DNA of 64,000 nt from Ketobacter sp. MCCC 1A13808 (GCF_009746715.1 NZ_VRKW01000002.1:248001-312000), one strand, 5' to 3'; positions 25,640-35,010 are shown, counted from the stretch's first letter. Program-made: numbers and translations. The notes: generated by a model not told the origin, from the letters alone.

Positions 25640-27550
25640 ATGACAGCTATCCGGTGCCTGGCTGTGTGTCTACTTTGGCTATCAACATCTTTAGCGCATT
25701 GCGCTCCGCTCATCTTAAGCGATCAGACTCAGAGCGTCCCCCTGGGGCGGCATCTGCAATACCTTGTTGATTATGAACTCGCGTTAACGTTGGAAGACGT
25801 AAAACAACGCAGCGATTTCACTGACGGGCATGTGGACAATCTGAATTTCAGCTTTACCCAAGCGCGCGTCTGGTTGCGCTTTAGTCTTAGCAATCCACAA
25901 TCCCGTGCCCATATCCGGCTGCTGCAGATTCGCTATTTCCTTCTGGATAACATCACTCTATACCAGCCCGACGCGACCGGAACCTATCTGCCGATTCACA
26001 GAGGCAGGCTGCACCCGGAGACTGATCCAGGTAATTCAAGCCGATTCTACCTATTTGAGTTAAACGTTCCCGCGCATACTGAAACGGAGTACTACCTTGC
26101 AATAGATAGCCAGGATACATTAGCGCTGCCAATCTACCTATCAACGCCGTCGGCTTATCAAAACTACCTGTTGGCTGACACCATAGCGATAACGTTATAT
26201 GCAGGCTTAATACTTTCCAATATTCTGTTCGCCATTTTCATGCTCACCTCCCTAAGAGAGCGGGAACTGCTCTACTATCTGTTATTTCTTCTGGCACATC
26301 ACGGGATGGGTATAGTCACAATGGAAGGAATACCCAGTACACTACTTGGCAGTAAAAATATATTCCTCAGCCGCGACATGCTCGCCTCCTCCATCAGTCT
26401 ATCCATCCTGTTCGCGGTTCTTTTCATCCGTAATTTTTTGCAGTTGAAAACCCGCCACCGTGGACTCTTCCGCCTATCCGGCTATATCGCCGCACTGCTT
26501 GTTTTCGGTAGTGTCCAAGGACTCTTTTTACCCCACTTTTATTCCATACAAATCACCAGCATCGTCTGCATGTTTTCCGGGGCGGCTATTGGCTTTATCT
26601 TCTATATCTGTGTTAGACAAAAGCAACCCGCGGCCTTGTCACTTCTGTTGGGCTGGTCTGCCGGGATAGTTGGGGCGACACTCTACGGATTGAAAGCCTG
26701 GGGAATACTTCCGGTCAATCTATTTACTAGCTATGCATGGCATGTGGGCATCATGCTCGAAACCATTCTGTTTTCCTACACCATTGCCAATAAAGCGGCG
26801 TCCGAACGCAAACAACGGCTGATCGCGCAAACCGAACTGACCCACAAAGAAAGGGCCCTGCGATTAGCTCAGGAGGATTTGCTACGGGCGGAAAAAGAGG
26901 CCAAAAACGAGATGGAAATTCGGGTTCGGGAACGGACGCTGGATATTTCGCGGGTTCTGGCAAGCCTGGAGCATGAAAACAAGGTGCTTACGGAGCTGTC
27001 CATTAATGATGGCTTAACACGAGTGCGCAACCGGCGCTTCTTTAACGATATTTATCCGCAGATTTGGCAGGACGCCATTGATAAAAAACAATGGCTGAGC
27101 CTGATCATGTTAGACATCGATTATTTTAAAGCGGTAAATGATGAGCACGGTCACCTGACCGGGGACCGTTGCCTGGGATCCATTGCCGGTATTCTTAAAA
27201 AGGCAGTCAGTCGACCCAACGATATTATTTGTCGTTACGGTGGTGAGGAATTCATTATTATTTTGCCGGAAACCGATACCGAGTCTGCACTCAGTGTAGC
27301 CGAGCGCATCCGCAAAAAAATCAGTGAAACCCACATTGAAACTGATCACAACATTTTCTCTATTACTGCCAGCTTTGGCGTAATCGGAATACAACCATTG
27401 GCTGGCATAGACCCCACCCAGTTGATTGCACACTGCGATGAGGCCTTATACCGTGCCAAAGAATCCGGACGTAACCGGGTCACATTGGGAACCGCACCGA
27501 CCGTCGCGCATTCAGGCAACGCCAGGGTCTTTTTAAAATCAGTCCGATGA
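25640..27550 (+). CDS. 7TM-DISM diguanylate cyclase (GGDEF)
   Basis: The 636-residue protein has a signal peptide, a periplasmic 7TMR-DISMED2-like beta domain (about 25-175, including FTQARVWLRFSLSNPQ and YYLAIDSQ), seven membrane helices (about 180-385), a coiled coil, and a GGDEF domain. The active site is RYGGEEF (GGEEF at 534-538) with LDIDYFKAVNDEHGH upstream, so catalysis of c-di-GMP synthesis is expected. An inhibitory I-site RxxD (RPND, 525-528) sits exactly five residues before GGEEF, so product inhibition is likely. The periplasmic domain probably binds a carbohydrate-like signal. Confidence 0.93.
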   Translation: MTAIRCLAVCLLWLSTSLAHCAPLILSDQTQSVPLGRHLQYLVDYELALTLEDVKQRSDFTDGHVDNLNFSFTQARVWLRFSLSNPQSRAHIRLLQIRYFLLDNITLYQPDATGTYLPIHRGRLHPETDPGNSSRFYLFELNVPAHTETEYYLAIDSQDTLALPIYLSTPSAYQNYLLADTIAITLYAGLILSNILFAIFMLTSLRERELLYYLLFLLAHHGMGIVTMEGIPSTLLGSKNIFLSRDMLASSISLSILFAVLFIRNFLQLKTRHRGLFRLSGYIAALLVFGSVQGLFLPHFYSIQITSIVCMFSGAAIGFIFYICVRQKQPAALSLLLGWSAGIVGATLYGLKAWGILPVNLFTSYAWHVGIMLETILFSYTIANKAASERKQRLIAQTELTHKERALRLAQEDLLRAEKEAKNEMEIRVRERTLDISRVLASLEHENKVLTELSINDGLTRVRNRRFFNDIYPQIWQDAIDKKQWLSLIMLDIDYFKAVNDEHGHLTGDRCLGSIAGILKKAVSRPNDIICRYGGEEFIIILPETDTESALSVAERIRKKISETHIETDHNIFSITASFGVIGIQPLAGIDPTQLIAHCDEALYRAKESGRNRVTLGTAPTVAHSGNARVFLKSVR

Positions 27551-27591
27551 TGCTTCCAGACCGTTCCGCGCCCCCCCCTAACTGCCCCGGT

Positions 27592-29814
27592 TTAAAACGT
27601 ATACCTGGCATTCAGAGTGTACGATCTTCCGGGCTCCAGCAGCGGTTTAACCGTGGTGAACTCCTGGCCGTAGCTGGCACGATCGGTATAGGCTTCATTG
27701 TTCAGGTTATCCACCGAAAATCGCAATGCCAGCGAATCCAGTAGCTGATAGTCGGCGTACATATTGATAACCGTGTAACCGTCCTGCTTAGCGCCACTGT
27801 CTTCCACCGCATCATTTTCAAGTGACACTTCAGCACTCACGCCCAGAGTCAAACGCTGCACGGGAAAATTATACGCCCCGTTGACGGCAATCAACTCACC
27901 CAAAGGCGCTGTGAAATAGTTGCCATCGTAAGAGGTCGCCGCTTGTCCGTCTTTCTCGGAATCCACATTGGAATACTTAATGGATAGGTGCGCACGATCG
28001 GAACTGAAACCCAAGGCCAGATCGTAGCCTTCAATATCAAAATCCGCGACCAGGTCAGGACCACCGCTATAGGAAGGTACCCGGCCATTATCTATTTTGG
28101 TGCGGTAACTATTGGCTTCAGCCAAAAAGCCTTCCACCGTCAGCACGACACCCACTGTGTAGTTCTGCGATTCCACCGGCTTCAGATCTGTGTAAACCCA
28201 CGCGCTGTTGAGAATGTAATTTTCAGCCAGTGCGACGCCACCCCATACCTGGGCGTAGCCCGCGTTCACTGCAACATAATCGTTAATGTGATATTCGGCA
28301 AACAAATTACCGCTGGCTCCACTATCGTCGTGTGAAGAATCATCCGTGCCTTCAAACGCCTGACGGTCATAGCGCAACCCGTACGACAAATCCAACGCAT
28401 CCACTAATTGCTGGCGTAATTGAATGAACGCCCCGACATTTTCGGCGTTCTCTTCCAGATCTGGATCACCCTCAAACCGGAACAAGGCACTGTCATTGTA
28501 ATAATCTACACCGGACACTATTTCTGCAAATCCGGTATAGGAGCGGTTTTTCATCGTGGCCGTATAGCTTTCAGTTATGCCGTTATAGGCTACGGTGGTT
28601 TCCGGTGCCGCTAATGGTACTTCTATCGTTTCCAGCTCGGTTTCACTTTTGGCAACAGTCACCTCAGGATTCCACCCGCCTTTGCTTCGATCCAGTGTGT
28701 AGCTAAAGACAGTGTTGTCGCGGGAAAGGTCATAATTGCGTGACTCAGGCGTCGGTCTGCCCACGGTCAAGCCACCGAAATTGGCCCGATAGGGTCTTGC
28801 CGCATCATCGTTAACCAGCTCCCGGGAAAGTTCAAAGCGCCCTTCCTGCTCCGAGCCATAAGCGATTTTGGCCAACCCACTGATCAACGCCGACTCTGAA
28901 TAATTCACTTCCTCCCCAGTGCCGTCTTCGTAATTATCGCCGTCTATTTTGTTCACATAGCCCAGCGCTTCGAATTTGCCTTCACGCCCGTAAAGTGAGC
29001 CAGAGGTGGTCCACTGCTCGCCATTGGAAGCATAGCGACCGTCAACGAAACCACCGAATTTTTGGTCCGGTGCCAGCATGTCTTCCACATCAACCGTTTC
29101 GTAAACCAAACTACCACCCAATGCACCCGGCCCGGCATCCGCCGGCGCGACACCTGCGGACGCCGTGGCAGCTTTCAGCAGCTTTGGATCAATCAAATTG
29201 GTGGCGTTATGGTGGAACACTTTATTGTTCTGACGGGCACCGTCTACGGTGACCAGCATCGCGGTTTCTTCCACACCGCGCACATACACTTTCTGATTTA
29301 CCGGGATGGAGCCACCGACCGCCACCGCGGATTCGTTTTGAAAAAGATCTTTAATATCTTGCGGCTGTATCTGCTCAATTGCCTGGTGATCGTAAGTTAC
29401 CGTATCGCGCTCCGCCGCGATCACCGATCCACTGACTTTAACCGGCGGCAATCTGCTTTGGTCCCGCAGTTTCAATGTATAACCCGCGTCACCCGGCTGC
29501 GCCTGCAAACCGGTTTCGTTCAGCAGCCTTTCCAGCCCTGCTTCGGTGCTAAAGCGGCCTTGTAATCCCTGGCTGGTTTTACCCTGAGTCAGATTACCGT
29601 CTATCGCCAACAAAATACCCGATTCACTGGCAAACTGATTCAGCACCTGATCCAAGGTGCCGGCCGGGATAGCATATTGCCGCGTTTGTTCAGCGGCCAA
29701 CCCTTTCGGAGTTGACGTTTCTGCCATGATGGATACGGGCGTGAGAGAAAGCGCGGCCATCGCCGCCGCGGTGAGTAGGCCGGTGGCCTTGAGTTTATTA
29801 CCTGGAATTCCCAT
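27592..29814 (-). CDS. TonB-dependent receptor with N-terminal signalling (STN) domain
   Basis: The 740-residue outer-membrane protein has a signal peptide (AMAALSLTPVSIMAE), an STN domain at about 45-118 (YAIPAGTLDQVLNQFASESG, GLERLLNETGL), a plug (KVYVRGVEETAMLVTVDGA, HHNATNLIDPKLLK, ADAGPGALGGSLVYET) and a beta-barrel ending with the terminal aromatic (NARYTF). The STN domain plus upstream fecI-fecR identify a FecA-like transducer. The plug text resembles heme or hemoprotein receptors more than classic catecholate receptors, but the ligand is unproven. GAGG precedes the ATG; the gap to fecR is 90 bases. Confidence 0.9.
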   Translation of the reverse strand: MGIPGNKLKATGLLTAAAMAALSLTPVSIMAETSTPKGLAAEQTRQYAIPAGTLDQVLNQFASESGILLAIDGNLTQGKTSQGLQGRFSTEAGLERLLNETGLQAQPGDAGYTLKLRDQSRLPPVKVSGSVIAAERDTVTYDHQAIEQIQPQDIKDLFQNESAVAVGGSIPVNQKVYVRGVEETAMLVTVDGARQNNKVFHHNATNLIDPKLLKAATASAGVAPADAGPGALGGSLVYETVDVEDMLAPDQKFGGFVDGRYASNGEQWTTSGSLYGREGKFEALGYVNKIDGDNYEDGTGEEVNYSESALISGLAKIAYGSEQEGRFELSRELVNDDAARPYRANFGGLTVGRPTPESRNYDLSRDNTVFSYTLDRSKGGWNPEVTVAKSETELETIEVPLAAPETTVAYNGITESYTATMKNRSYTGFAEIVSGVDYYNDSALFRFEGDPDLEENAENVGAFIQLRQQLVDALDLSYGLRYDRQAFEGTDDSSHDDSGASGNLFAEYHINDYVAVNAGYAQVWGGVALAENYILNSAWVYTDLKPVESQNYTVGVVLTVEGFLAEANSYRTKIDNGRVPSYSGGPDLVADFDIEGYDLALGFSSDRAHLSIKYSNVDSEKDGQAATSYDGNYFTAPLGELIAVNGAYNFPVQRLTLGVSAEVSLENDAVEDSGAKQDGYTVINMYADYQLLDSLALRFSVDNLNNEAYTDRASYGQEFTTVKPLLEPGRSYTLNARYTF

Positions 29815-29904
29815 GACTAACCTCGGAAGTTATAAAGTATTGGCGCGTTTCAATTTGCGCTTTTATCTATAATCCCGAGTGAGCAATGAAAAGTGCTACT
29901 TTTT

Positions 29905-30891
29905 TTAAGCGACCGCTTCGACACTGATCCAATAAGGGGTGAGGCGCCGGACACGAACAGGCAAGGCAAGCTCCAGCGCAGCCAGCACCCGATCCGTGTC
30001 TGCTAACGGGTAACTGCCAGACACGACCAGTTTTGCAGCACGCTCATCGCAACGCAGATAGCCGGATCGATAACGGCCCAGCACCGTCAGAAAATCACCC
30101 AACGATTGCCGCTCCACGATCAACAGCCCCCGGGTCCAGGCATTGATGTTGGGTGGAGTGGGCTCTACCGCGAAGATGTCATCGGCCGTGAAGCGGGTTT
30201 GCCATCCTGCGTCCAGAGCGGCTGTATTGCGGGCATTAGCGGGCGCAATCAGTACCCGTCCCTGCTCCACGTTTACCTGGGTAACGCGGCTGTCCTGACG
30301 CACCCCAAAACGAGTACCGAGGGGCTGCACATGACCCTGACGGGTTTGCACTATGAATGGACGGGTAGCTACGTCGGCCTCCTTCGTGCTTACCACAAAG
30401 ATCTCCCCGCTGACTAATTCCACCTTGCGCTCATGGGCACTAAACGCAGTATTGATCGCAGTTCGGGTGTTCATATTCACCCGTGTGCCATCGGATAACG
30501 CGATTTCCCGTGTCTCCCCGGTTCCAGTCTGAAACTCGGCGAACCGGCTTTGCACTATCGACGATTCGCGCGCGCCATACAGGGCAGCGGTACCCCCCAC
30601 CATCAGACCCAACACTTTTAGCGCATTACGCCGAGGCAGCGAACTGCGGACACTGCGCAAAGCGTTACCGTTACTGGCAGAAGTCGCAGTGCTCAGCCTG
30701 CCGGAGACCGACTGCACCTGATTCCAGGCGCGCTCGTGCTCTTCGCGGGCACTGCGCCAAGCTAGCAACGAGCGGGATTCCTGCTCGGTGATCTCGCCTG
30801 ACCACGATGTCACCTGCCATTCCAGCGCTTGGATCAACACATCCAACGGCACTTCAATCTCATCCGCCAACCGTTGCAATGCCGCCTTCAC
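29905..30891 (-). CDS. fecR: FecR-family anti-sigma/signal transducer
   Basis: A GTG start at 30891 (VKAALQRLADEIEVPLDV) is chosen: it overlaps the sigma-factor stop as GTGA and has GAGG 8 bases upstream; an ATG at 30936 would overlap by 49 bases. Residues 1-80 form the cytoplasmic sigma-binding domain with the conserved Trp-rich motif (AREEHERAWNQV). One membrane helix follows (ALKVLGLMVGGTAALYG). The periplasmic part has the FecR core (REIALSDGTRVNMNTRTAI, VELVSGEIFVV, QPLGTRFGVRQD) and a C-terminal secretin-like segment that meets the STN domain of the receptor. Confidence 0.9.
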   Translation of the reverse strand: MKAALQRLADEIEVPLDVLIQALEWQVTSWSGEITEQESRSLLAWRSAREEHERAWNQVQSVSGRLSTATSASNGNALRSVRSSLPRRNALKVLGLMVGGTAALYGARESSIVQSRFAEFQTGTGETREIALSDGTRVNMNTRTAINTAFSAHERKVELVSGEIFVVSTKEADVATRPFIVQTRQGHVQPLGTRFGVRQDSRVTQVNVEQGRVLIAPANARNTAALDAGWQTRFTADDIFAVEPTPPNINAWTRGLLIVERQSLGDFLTVLGRYRSGYLRCDERAAKLVVSGSYPLADTDRVLAALELALPVRVRRLTPYWISVEAVA

Positions 30892-31439
30892 CGCAGCACC
30901 TCGTCGACTGACTGCGTGCCCAGCGTGACCACGCAAGCCAGGGTCGCCTTAAGCATGTATTTGCGAACCGAAGCCACCGAAACCCCCAGCCGCTGCGCAA
31001 TCTGGCTGTAGGTCAATCCGTCGAACTGCGACAATAAAAACGTGGAGCGCACCCGCTCCGGCAAGCTATCCAGCATACGGTCGATTTCGTTCAGGGTTTC
31101 CAATACCAGCGCCTGATGCTCAGCTGAAGGCATTTCTGCCAGCGGCAACAGCGCTAACGAATCAAGGTAACACCGTTCCAGAACCTGGCGACGGTGCAGA
31201 TCGATTACCAGACCGTTCGCAATCTGCCGCAGAAATGCCCGCCCTTTGCCGGCTCCGGGCAAACGACCGGACACCAGCAATCGCAGAAACGTATCCTGCG
31301 TCAGATCCTCTGCCGTATCGCCGCAGCTCAGACGGGAACGCAGCCAGTTAAACAGCCATTGCTTATGGTCAATGTAAAGCGCATTGACTCGTGCTTGATC
31401 CCCAGAATTAGCAGACAACTCCTTACCCCAATACCGCAA
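30888..31439 (-). CDS. fecI: FecI-like ECF sigma factor
   Basis: The 183-residue protein has sigma region 2 (YIDHKQWLFNWLRSRLSCGDTAEDLTQDTFLRLL) and region 4 (LPERVRSTFLLSQFDGLTYSQIAQRLGVSVASVRKYMLKA). These are the core- and promoter-binding parts of FecI-type ECF factors. It is the first gene of a fecI-fecR-receptor operon with a candidate Fur box immediately upstream. It should transcribe the receptor gene when the ligand-loaded receptor signals through FecR. Confidence 0.93.
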   Translation of the reverse strand: MRYWGKELSANSGDQARVNALYIDHKQWLFNWLRSRLSCGDTAEDLTQDTFLRLLVSGRLPGAGKGRAFLRQIANGLVIDLHRRQVLERCYLDSLALLPLAEMPSAEHQALVLETLNEIDRMLDSLPERVRSTFLLSQFDGLTYSQIAQRLGVSVASVRKYMLKATLACVVTLGTQSVDEVLR

Positions 31440-31440
31440 A

Positions 31441-31455
31441 TAATAACTATTCGCA
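31441..31455 (-). promoter_or_regulatory. Candidate Fur box at the fecI start
   Basis: The minus strand reads TGCGAATAGTTATTA, matching 10 of 14 arm positions of TGATAATnATTATCA. It ends one base before the fecI ATG, so binding would block initiation. Iron repression of FecI systems is common. Confidence 0.45.
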
Positions 31456-31542
31456 TTCTATTCGAGTGCGGCAGGGTTGTGCAAGTAGCAGACTCAGAAG
31501 CCTACGCGTCCCGATGCCCAACCAGACGGTCAGGCATTGATT

Positions 31543-32061
31543 TTATTGATACACCGGCGGTCTGATGTCATCGACAAATTTGCTGACAATGTCGCCAGCC
31601 GTGGTCAGTATGGTTCTAAAGGGCTTGCCATCCAAGACCTTCCATTCCGCTACGTAGGTGCCTCCGGCATCCGAGAAAATGCCTCTCACGATACAATTTT
31701 TAGCGTCGTAACAATTCGCATAAAAATATTCGACCACGCCGTTTACTTGGTGCCCTTTTTCCGCACCCGCGTTATACATGAAAGACGTATCCAGTTGGTA
31801 TCGGGTGTCCTTGTATCGAAGTTCCAGCGCAGACAAATGAGAGATCGGGTGGAGGGATTCCGTACCAAAAACCGGTATGCCATTTTTGAAGCAGTGGCTT
31901 TCACTTTTTTCGCAAGCTGCCCGGTCGTCGTTGGTATATCGATATTCTTTGAATTCAAGCTCAATATCATCGCTGATCGCGACCTTTGATTCGATTAACG
32001 GAACACCGATAGCACAACCGGAAATCAGCACCAACATCGCTGAACACCCTATTCTTTTCAC
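31543..32061 (-). CDS. Lipoprotein, candidate immunity protein of the Tlde1-like effector
   Basis: The 172-residue protein begins MKRIGCSAMLVLISGC, a signal peptide with lipobox LISGC (Cys16). The mature part has three or four more cysteines that could form disulfides (RAACEKSESHC, ANCYDAKNC). I recognise no domain. Its ATG overlaps the stop of the upstream L,D-transpeptidase-like gene (ATGA), the layout of effector-immunity pairs, and a periplasm-facing lipoprotein is where such an immunity protein must act. Immunity is inferred from context only. Confidence 0.6.
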   Translation of the reverse strand: MKRIGCSAMLVLISGCAIGVPLIESKVAISDDIELEFKEYRYTNDDRAACEKSESHCFKNGIPVFGTESLHPISHLSALELRYKDTRYQLDTSFMYNAGAEKGHQVNGVVEYFYANCYDAKNCIVRGIFSDAGGTYVAEWKVLDGKPFRTILTTAGDIVSKFVDDIRPPVYQ

Positions 32062-32420
32062 CGCACTACCTCCAGGACATCATCGCTCATTGAGGAAATC
32101 TTCTCTCTGGTTTTTCTTGACAAAATAATACACCCTTTCGATGCATTTCCAGGATTATTCATACTATCACCATGAATCAGAAATTCTGTACGCCCATGCG
32201 CGTTGTGCCCATACGGCGACAAGTCCAATACGTGGGGTCCGCTTTCACTACTGCCTCTGGGACTGCCTATATGATATGTTCCTCTGGGTATCGGCCCCAC
32301 ATTAACGATACGCTCCATATCCGGATTATCTTTACCTTCTCTATACCCGGAATACCCCTTTTCAACAAATACCCCGTTGTGCGTTAACCGCCCCGTCGAT
32401 TGCGAGTACTCCCAACTCAT
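32058..32420 (-). CDS. Tlde1-like L,D-transpeptidase effector (DUF2778)
   Basis: The start MSWEYSQSTGRLTHNG is preferred since AAGGAG lies 6 bases upstream; a form from 32513 would add 31 residues without such a site. The 120-residue protein follows the DUF2778/Tlde1 pattern: short strand with THNG, GYSG, then VGPIPRGTYHIG, and the catalytic block FLIHGDS...KGCIILSR, with His83 and Cys97 as the L,D-transpeptidase-like pair. Tlde1 proteins are delivered by type VI secretion into the periplasm and cut or alter peptidoglycan stem peptides. No signal peptide is present, which fits delivery. No VgrG, Hcp or Rhs carrier is adjacent. Confidence 0.75.
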   Translation of the reverse strand: MSWEYSQSTGRLTHNGVFVEKGYSGYREGKDNPDMERIVNVGPIPRGTYHIGSPRGSSESGPHVLDLSPYGHNAHGRTEFLIHGDSMNNPGNASKGCIILSRKTREKISSMSDDVLEVVR

Positions 32421-32758
32421 CTCCAGCTCCTTACTTATGTTTGATAGCGCCCTTGAGAGATCGCCATTATTACCAAGACAGTAAGTAAGCAAATAATCTG
32501 CTCGTGCTAGCAATAATTCGACCTAAAGTTACTCAGAGTTTCAGTATTTGCTTATTGGTCAAATACGCAGCTCGGCAACTGAGTTACCTTCATCGCGATA
32601 ACGCCGCCACTTTATGCCAAAAAAGACAAATCTATGGCCAAAAGGGGCGCTTTATTGCCCCCTCTCCCACTATAGATACACCTCTCCGCTACCGTACTTT
32701 ATATAGTCCCGACCGACTTGAACAAACATTCATTTTTAAATCGCGGCTGGGGATAACA
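32421..32758. other. Intergenic region between the effector and VOC genes
   Basis: These 338 bases separate divergent genes. No convincing protein frame is seen. It must hold both promoters; I find no strong operator or terminator. Confidence 0.5.
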
Positions 32759-34435
32759 ATGAAAAACAGGCCCATCAATACGCTCGCGCTGGTTGCGCTG
32801 AGTTTTTTTCTTCTGACTGGCTGGATGTCTACCGACCACCTTCCTGGACACGGCAACCCTGAAACACCCGGGGCCCGGACAAATCCGGCGTACCTGAGGG
32901 CGGTGGGTATCGGGGTGTCCGAACTGGAATCCTCTGTGGCATTTTATACCCACGGTTTGGGCATGAAGGAGACAACACGACTGATCCGCAATAACCGCGT
33001 CGAAGTCGTAATGCAATCCGCAGACGCCCGTGGATCGGATATTGTACTGATGCAGTACACCGATAATAAAGCGCGCGCATTCGATCAGAACCCCGGCAAA
33101 ATTGTTTTTTATGCGAAAGATGTAAACCAGTTTGCCACCAACATTGTTTCTGCCGGGGGGCAGATTTTACTTCCCCCTACGGCACAACCCCAGTTTGATG
33201 GGGCGCTGGTGGGTTTCGCTCGTGACCCGGACAACAATCTAATTGAAATGGTCGGCAGTAACACTGCCACCGAATCGTTTATGAGCGCATTCGGGATTGG
33301 CGTTTCAGACTTGCAAGGCGCACGTGATTTTTATGTGCAAGTGATGGGGCTTAAAGAACAGCGCTATATAGAAATTCCCGGCCAGTACAACGAATACATT
33401 CTGGAATCGGTTGTGCCTGGCAGCTCGGCCCTGGTGTTAATGCACTGGACCAACGGCATTGAACGCAACTATAAAAACAATCCGGTCAAGCTGGAGTTCG
33501 CGACCGGAGTTCCTGTGGATTTAGCCATCGCAATTAAACAGTCCCGGCACCCCCTGCTTCAGTTTCCTCGCCCCGATAAAAGGCGAAACAAGGCTATTGT
33601 TGGATACGCCAAGGACGCCGATGGCACACTCATTGAAATAAAACGTTCCCATAAAAACTACCTGAGTGGTGCCGGTATCGGGGTTACCGATCTGGAAGCC
33701 GCCATTCAATTCTATACCCATGGCTTGGGGATGAAACAAGTGGGCCGGCGGCTCAGGCATAACCGGGAAGAGGTTGTGATGGAATCCGCGGATGCACGCG
33801 GCTCCCATCTAGTGCTAATGGGGTTCAACGATGGAAAGCCTAGAAATTACCAGCAAAATCCCGGAAAAATAGTGTTCTACGTAAATAACACGACCACATT
33901 CGTTGCCACAATGGTCGCAGCCGGCGGGCAAATTCTTTTGCCACCCATGCCCCAGCCGGAACTCGGTGGCGTGGAAGTTGGATTTGGTCGCGATATTGAT
34001 AATAACTTAATTGAAATTGTCGGTGTGCCAACGGCCAACCATTCCTATTTTGCTGCCTTCGGTATTGGAGTTAGCGATCTGGAGGCTGCCAAAACATTCT
34101 ATACCGAAACGCTTGGGTTCAAGCTAAGTCAGTTTTTATCCACCGCCAGTTACGACGAGTATATTCTGGAATCCACAGGCGGATCCGCTTTAGTACTGAT
34201 GCATTGGACTGAGGGTAGCGACAGAAATTACCGGGATAATCCGGTCAAGCTGGAATTGCGAAGCCTATCTCCCCTGGGTGCAGCCGCCAATATCAAGCAA
34301 TCCCGTAACCACGTTATTCAACTGCCCCATATTTCCCGCGACCAAGGAATGGAAGGCGCGATGGTTGGCTATGCAAAAGATTCAGACGGCACCTTGCTTG
34401 AACTCCTCAAAGCCCCCTGGGGCAATGAAGACTGA
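32759..34435 (+). CDS. Exported protein with four tandem VOC (glyoxalase-like) domains
   Basis: The start MKNRPINTLALVALSFFLL begins a signal-anchor or signal peptide without a lipobox. Four VOC domains follow in an A-B-A-B order, at roughly 42-165, 170-298, 303-425 and 430-555. A-type copies share GIGVxxLE, FYTHGLGMK, VVMxSADARGS, NPGKIVFY and GGQILLPP; B-type copies share AFGIGVSDL, EYILES, ALVLMHWT, NPVKLE and GYAKDxDGTLxE. The near identity of the A copies shows duplication of a two-domain unit. Metal-binding Glu/His residues vary, so enzymatic activity is unproven. Its neighbour 53 bases downstream is another exported protein. Confidence 0.85.
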   Translation: MKNRPINTLALVALSFFLLTGWMSTDHLPGHGNPETPGARTNPAYLRAVGIGVSELESSVAFYTHGLGMKETTRLIRNNRVEVVMQSADARGSDIVLMQYTDNKARAFDQNPGKIVFYAKDVNQFATNIVSAGGQILLPPTAQPQFDGALVGFARDPDNNLIEMVGSNTATESFMSAFGIGVSDLQGARDFYVQVMGLKEQRYIEIPGQYNEYILESVVPGSSALVLMHWTNGIERNYKNNPVKLEFATGVPVDLAIAIKQSRHPLLQFPRPDKRRNKAIVGYAKDADGTLIEIKRSHKNYLSGAGIGVTDLEAAIQFYTHGLGMKQVGRRLRHNREEVVMESADARGSHLVLMGFNDGKPRNYQQNPGKIVFYVNNTTTFVATMVAAGGQILLPPMPQPELGGVEVGFGRDIDNNLIEIVGVPTANHSYFAAFGIGVSDLEAAKTFYTETLGFKLSQFLSTASYDEYILESTGGSALVLMHWTEGSDRNYRDNPVKLELRSLSPLGAAANIKQSRNHVIQLPHISRDQGMEGAMVGYAKDSDGTLLELLKAPWGNED

Positions 34436-34488
34436 GTGCCGATGAATAGACCACACACTTTCACTTACTGACGCATGGAGCATCTACT

Positions 34489-35010
34489 ATGAACCGGGCT
34501 TTTACATTGCTTACCGTTTTTCTTTTTGCCACGCTCTTTAGTATTAATAGCCAGGCAACCTACAAGCACCACAGCAATAAAAAACTGCAACAAAAATGGC
34601 AGGAAATAATCGACAGTGGCGGTGCCTATACCACTGAAGAACTTATGCCGCTGTTTCTTAAACTTAGATCCATCGACCCCGAAGCCATCATGGGGCAATG
34701 GCGGGGCGGTAAATTTGACGGTGGACTACCCGACCCGATTAACTGGTACGGTAAGCGATTCGTTAATATGGAGTATGTGGAGCCATTATTGGTCACCGCG
34801 CCGGACGGCTCCATTCAGGCTTATACCGGCTTAGGTACAGCGCGCCTGCGTGAGGTATTATTTGAAAATCGCGTGTCGACTTCACTCATCTATGACAATC
34901 AACCCATTATCGATTACTTCCGTAAAGTGACTGATGATTTAATTATTGGATTTGGTGAAGTCAAAGGGGAAGAAAACGAGGATTTCTTTTTCTATTTGAT
35001 TCGTGAATAA
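34489..35010 (+). CDS. Exported GXWXG/DUF4334 protein
   Basis: The 173-residue protein has a signal peptide (LLTVFLFATLFSINSQA). The mature part contains MGQWRGGKFDGG, the GXWXG motif, preceded by TEELMPLFLKLRSIDPEAI, and ends with DDLIIGFGEVKGEENEDFFFYL, typical of DUF4334. This two-domain arrangement is common in short proteins of unknown function; export is less usual. It follows the tetra-VOC gene by 53 bases and may be co-expressed with it. Confidence 0.78.
   Translation: MNRAFTLLTVFLFATLFSINSQATYKHHSNKKLQQKWQEIIDSGGAYTTEELMPLFLKLRSIDPEAIMGQWRGGKFDGGLPDPINWYGKRFVNMEYVEPLLVTAPDGSIQAYTGLGTARLREVLFENRVSTSLIYDNQPIIDYFRKVTDDLIIGFGEVKGEENEDFFFYLIRE

Noticed and set aside
31194-31989. Plus-strand frames opposite fecI and the lipoprotein gene
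   Set aside because: Both opposing genes are supported by motifs (sigma regions, lipobox) and by their overlaps with neighbours.
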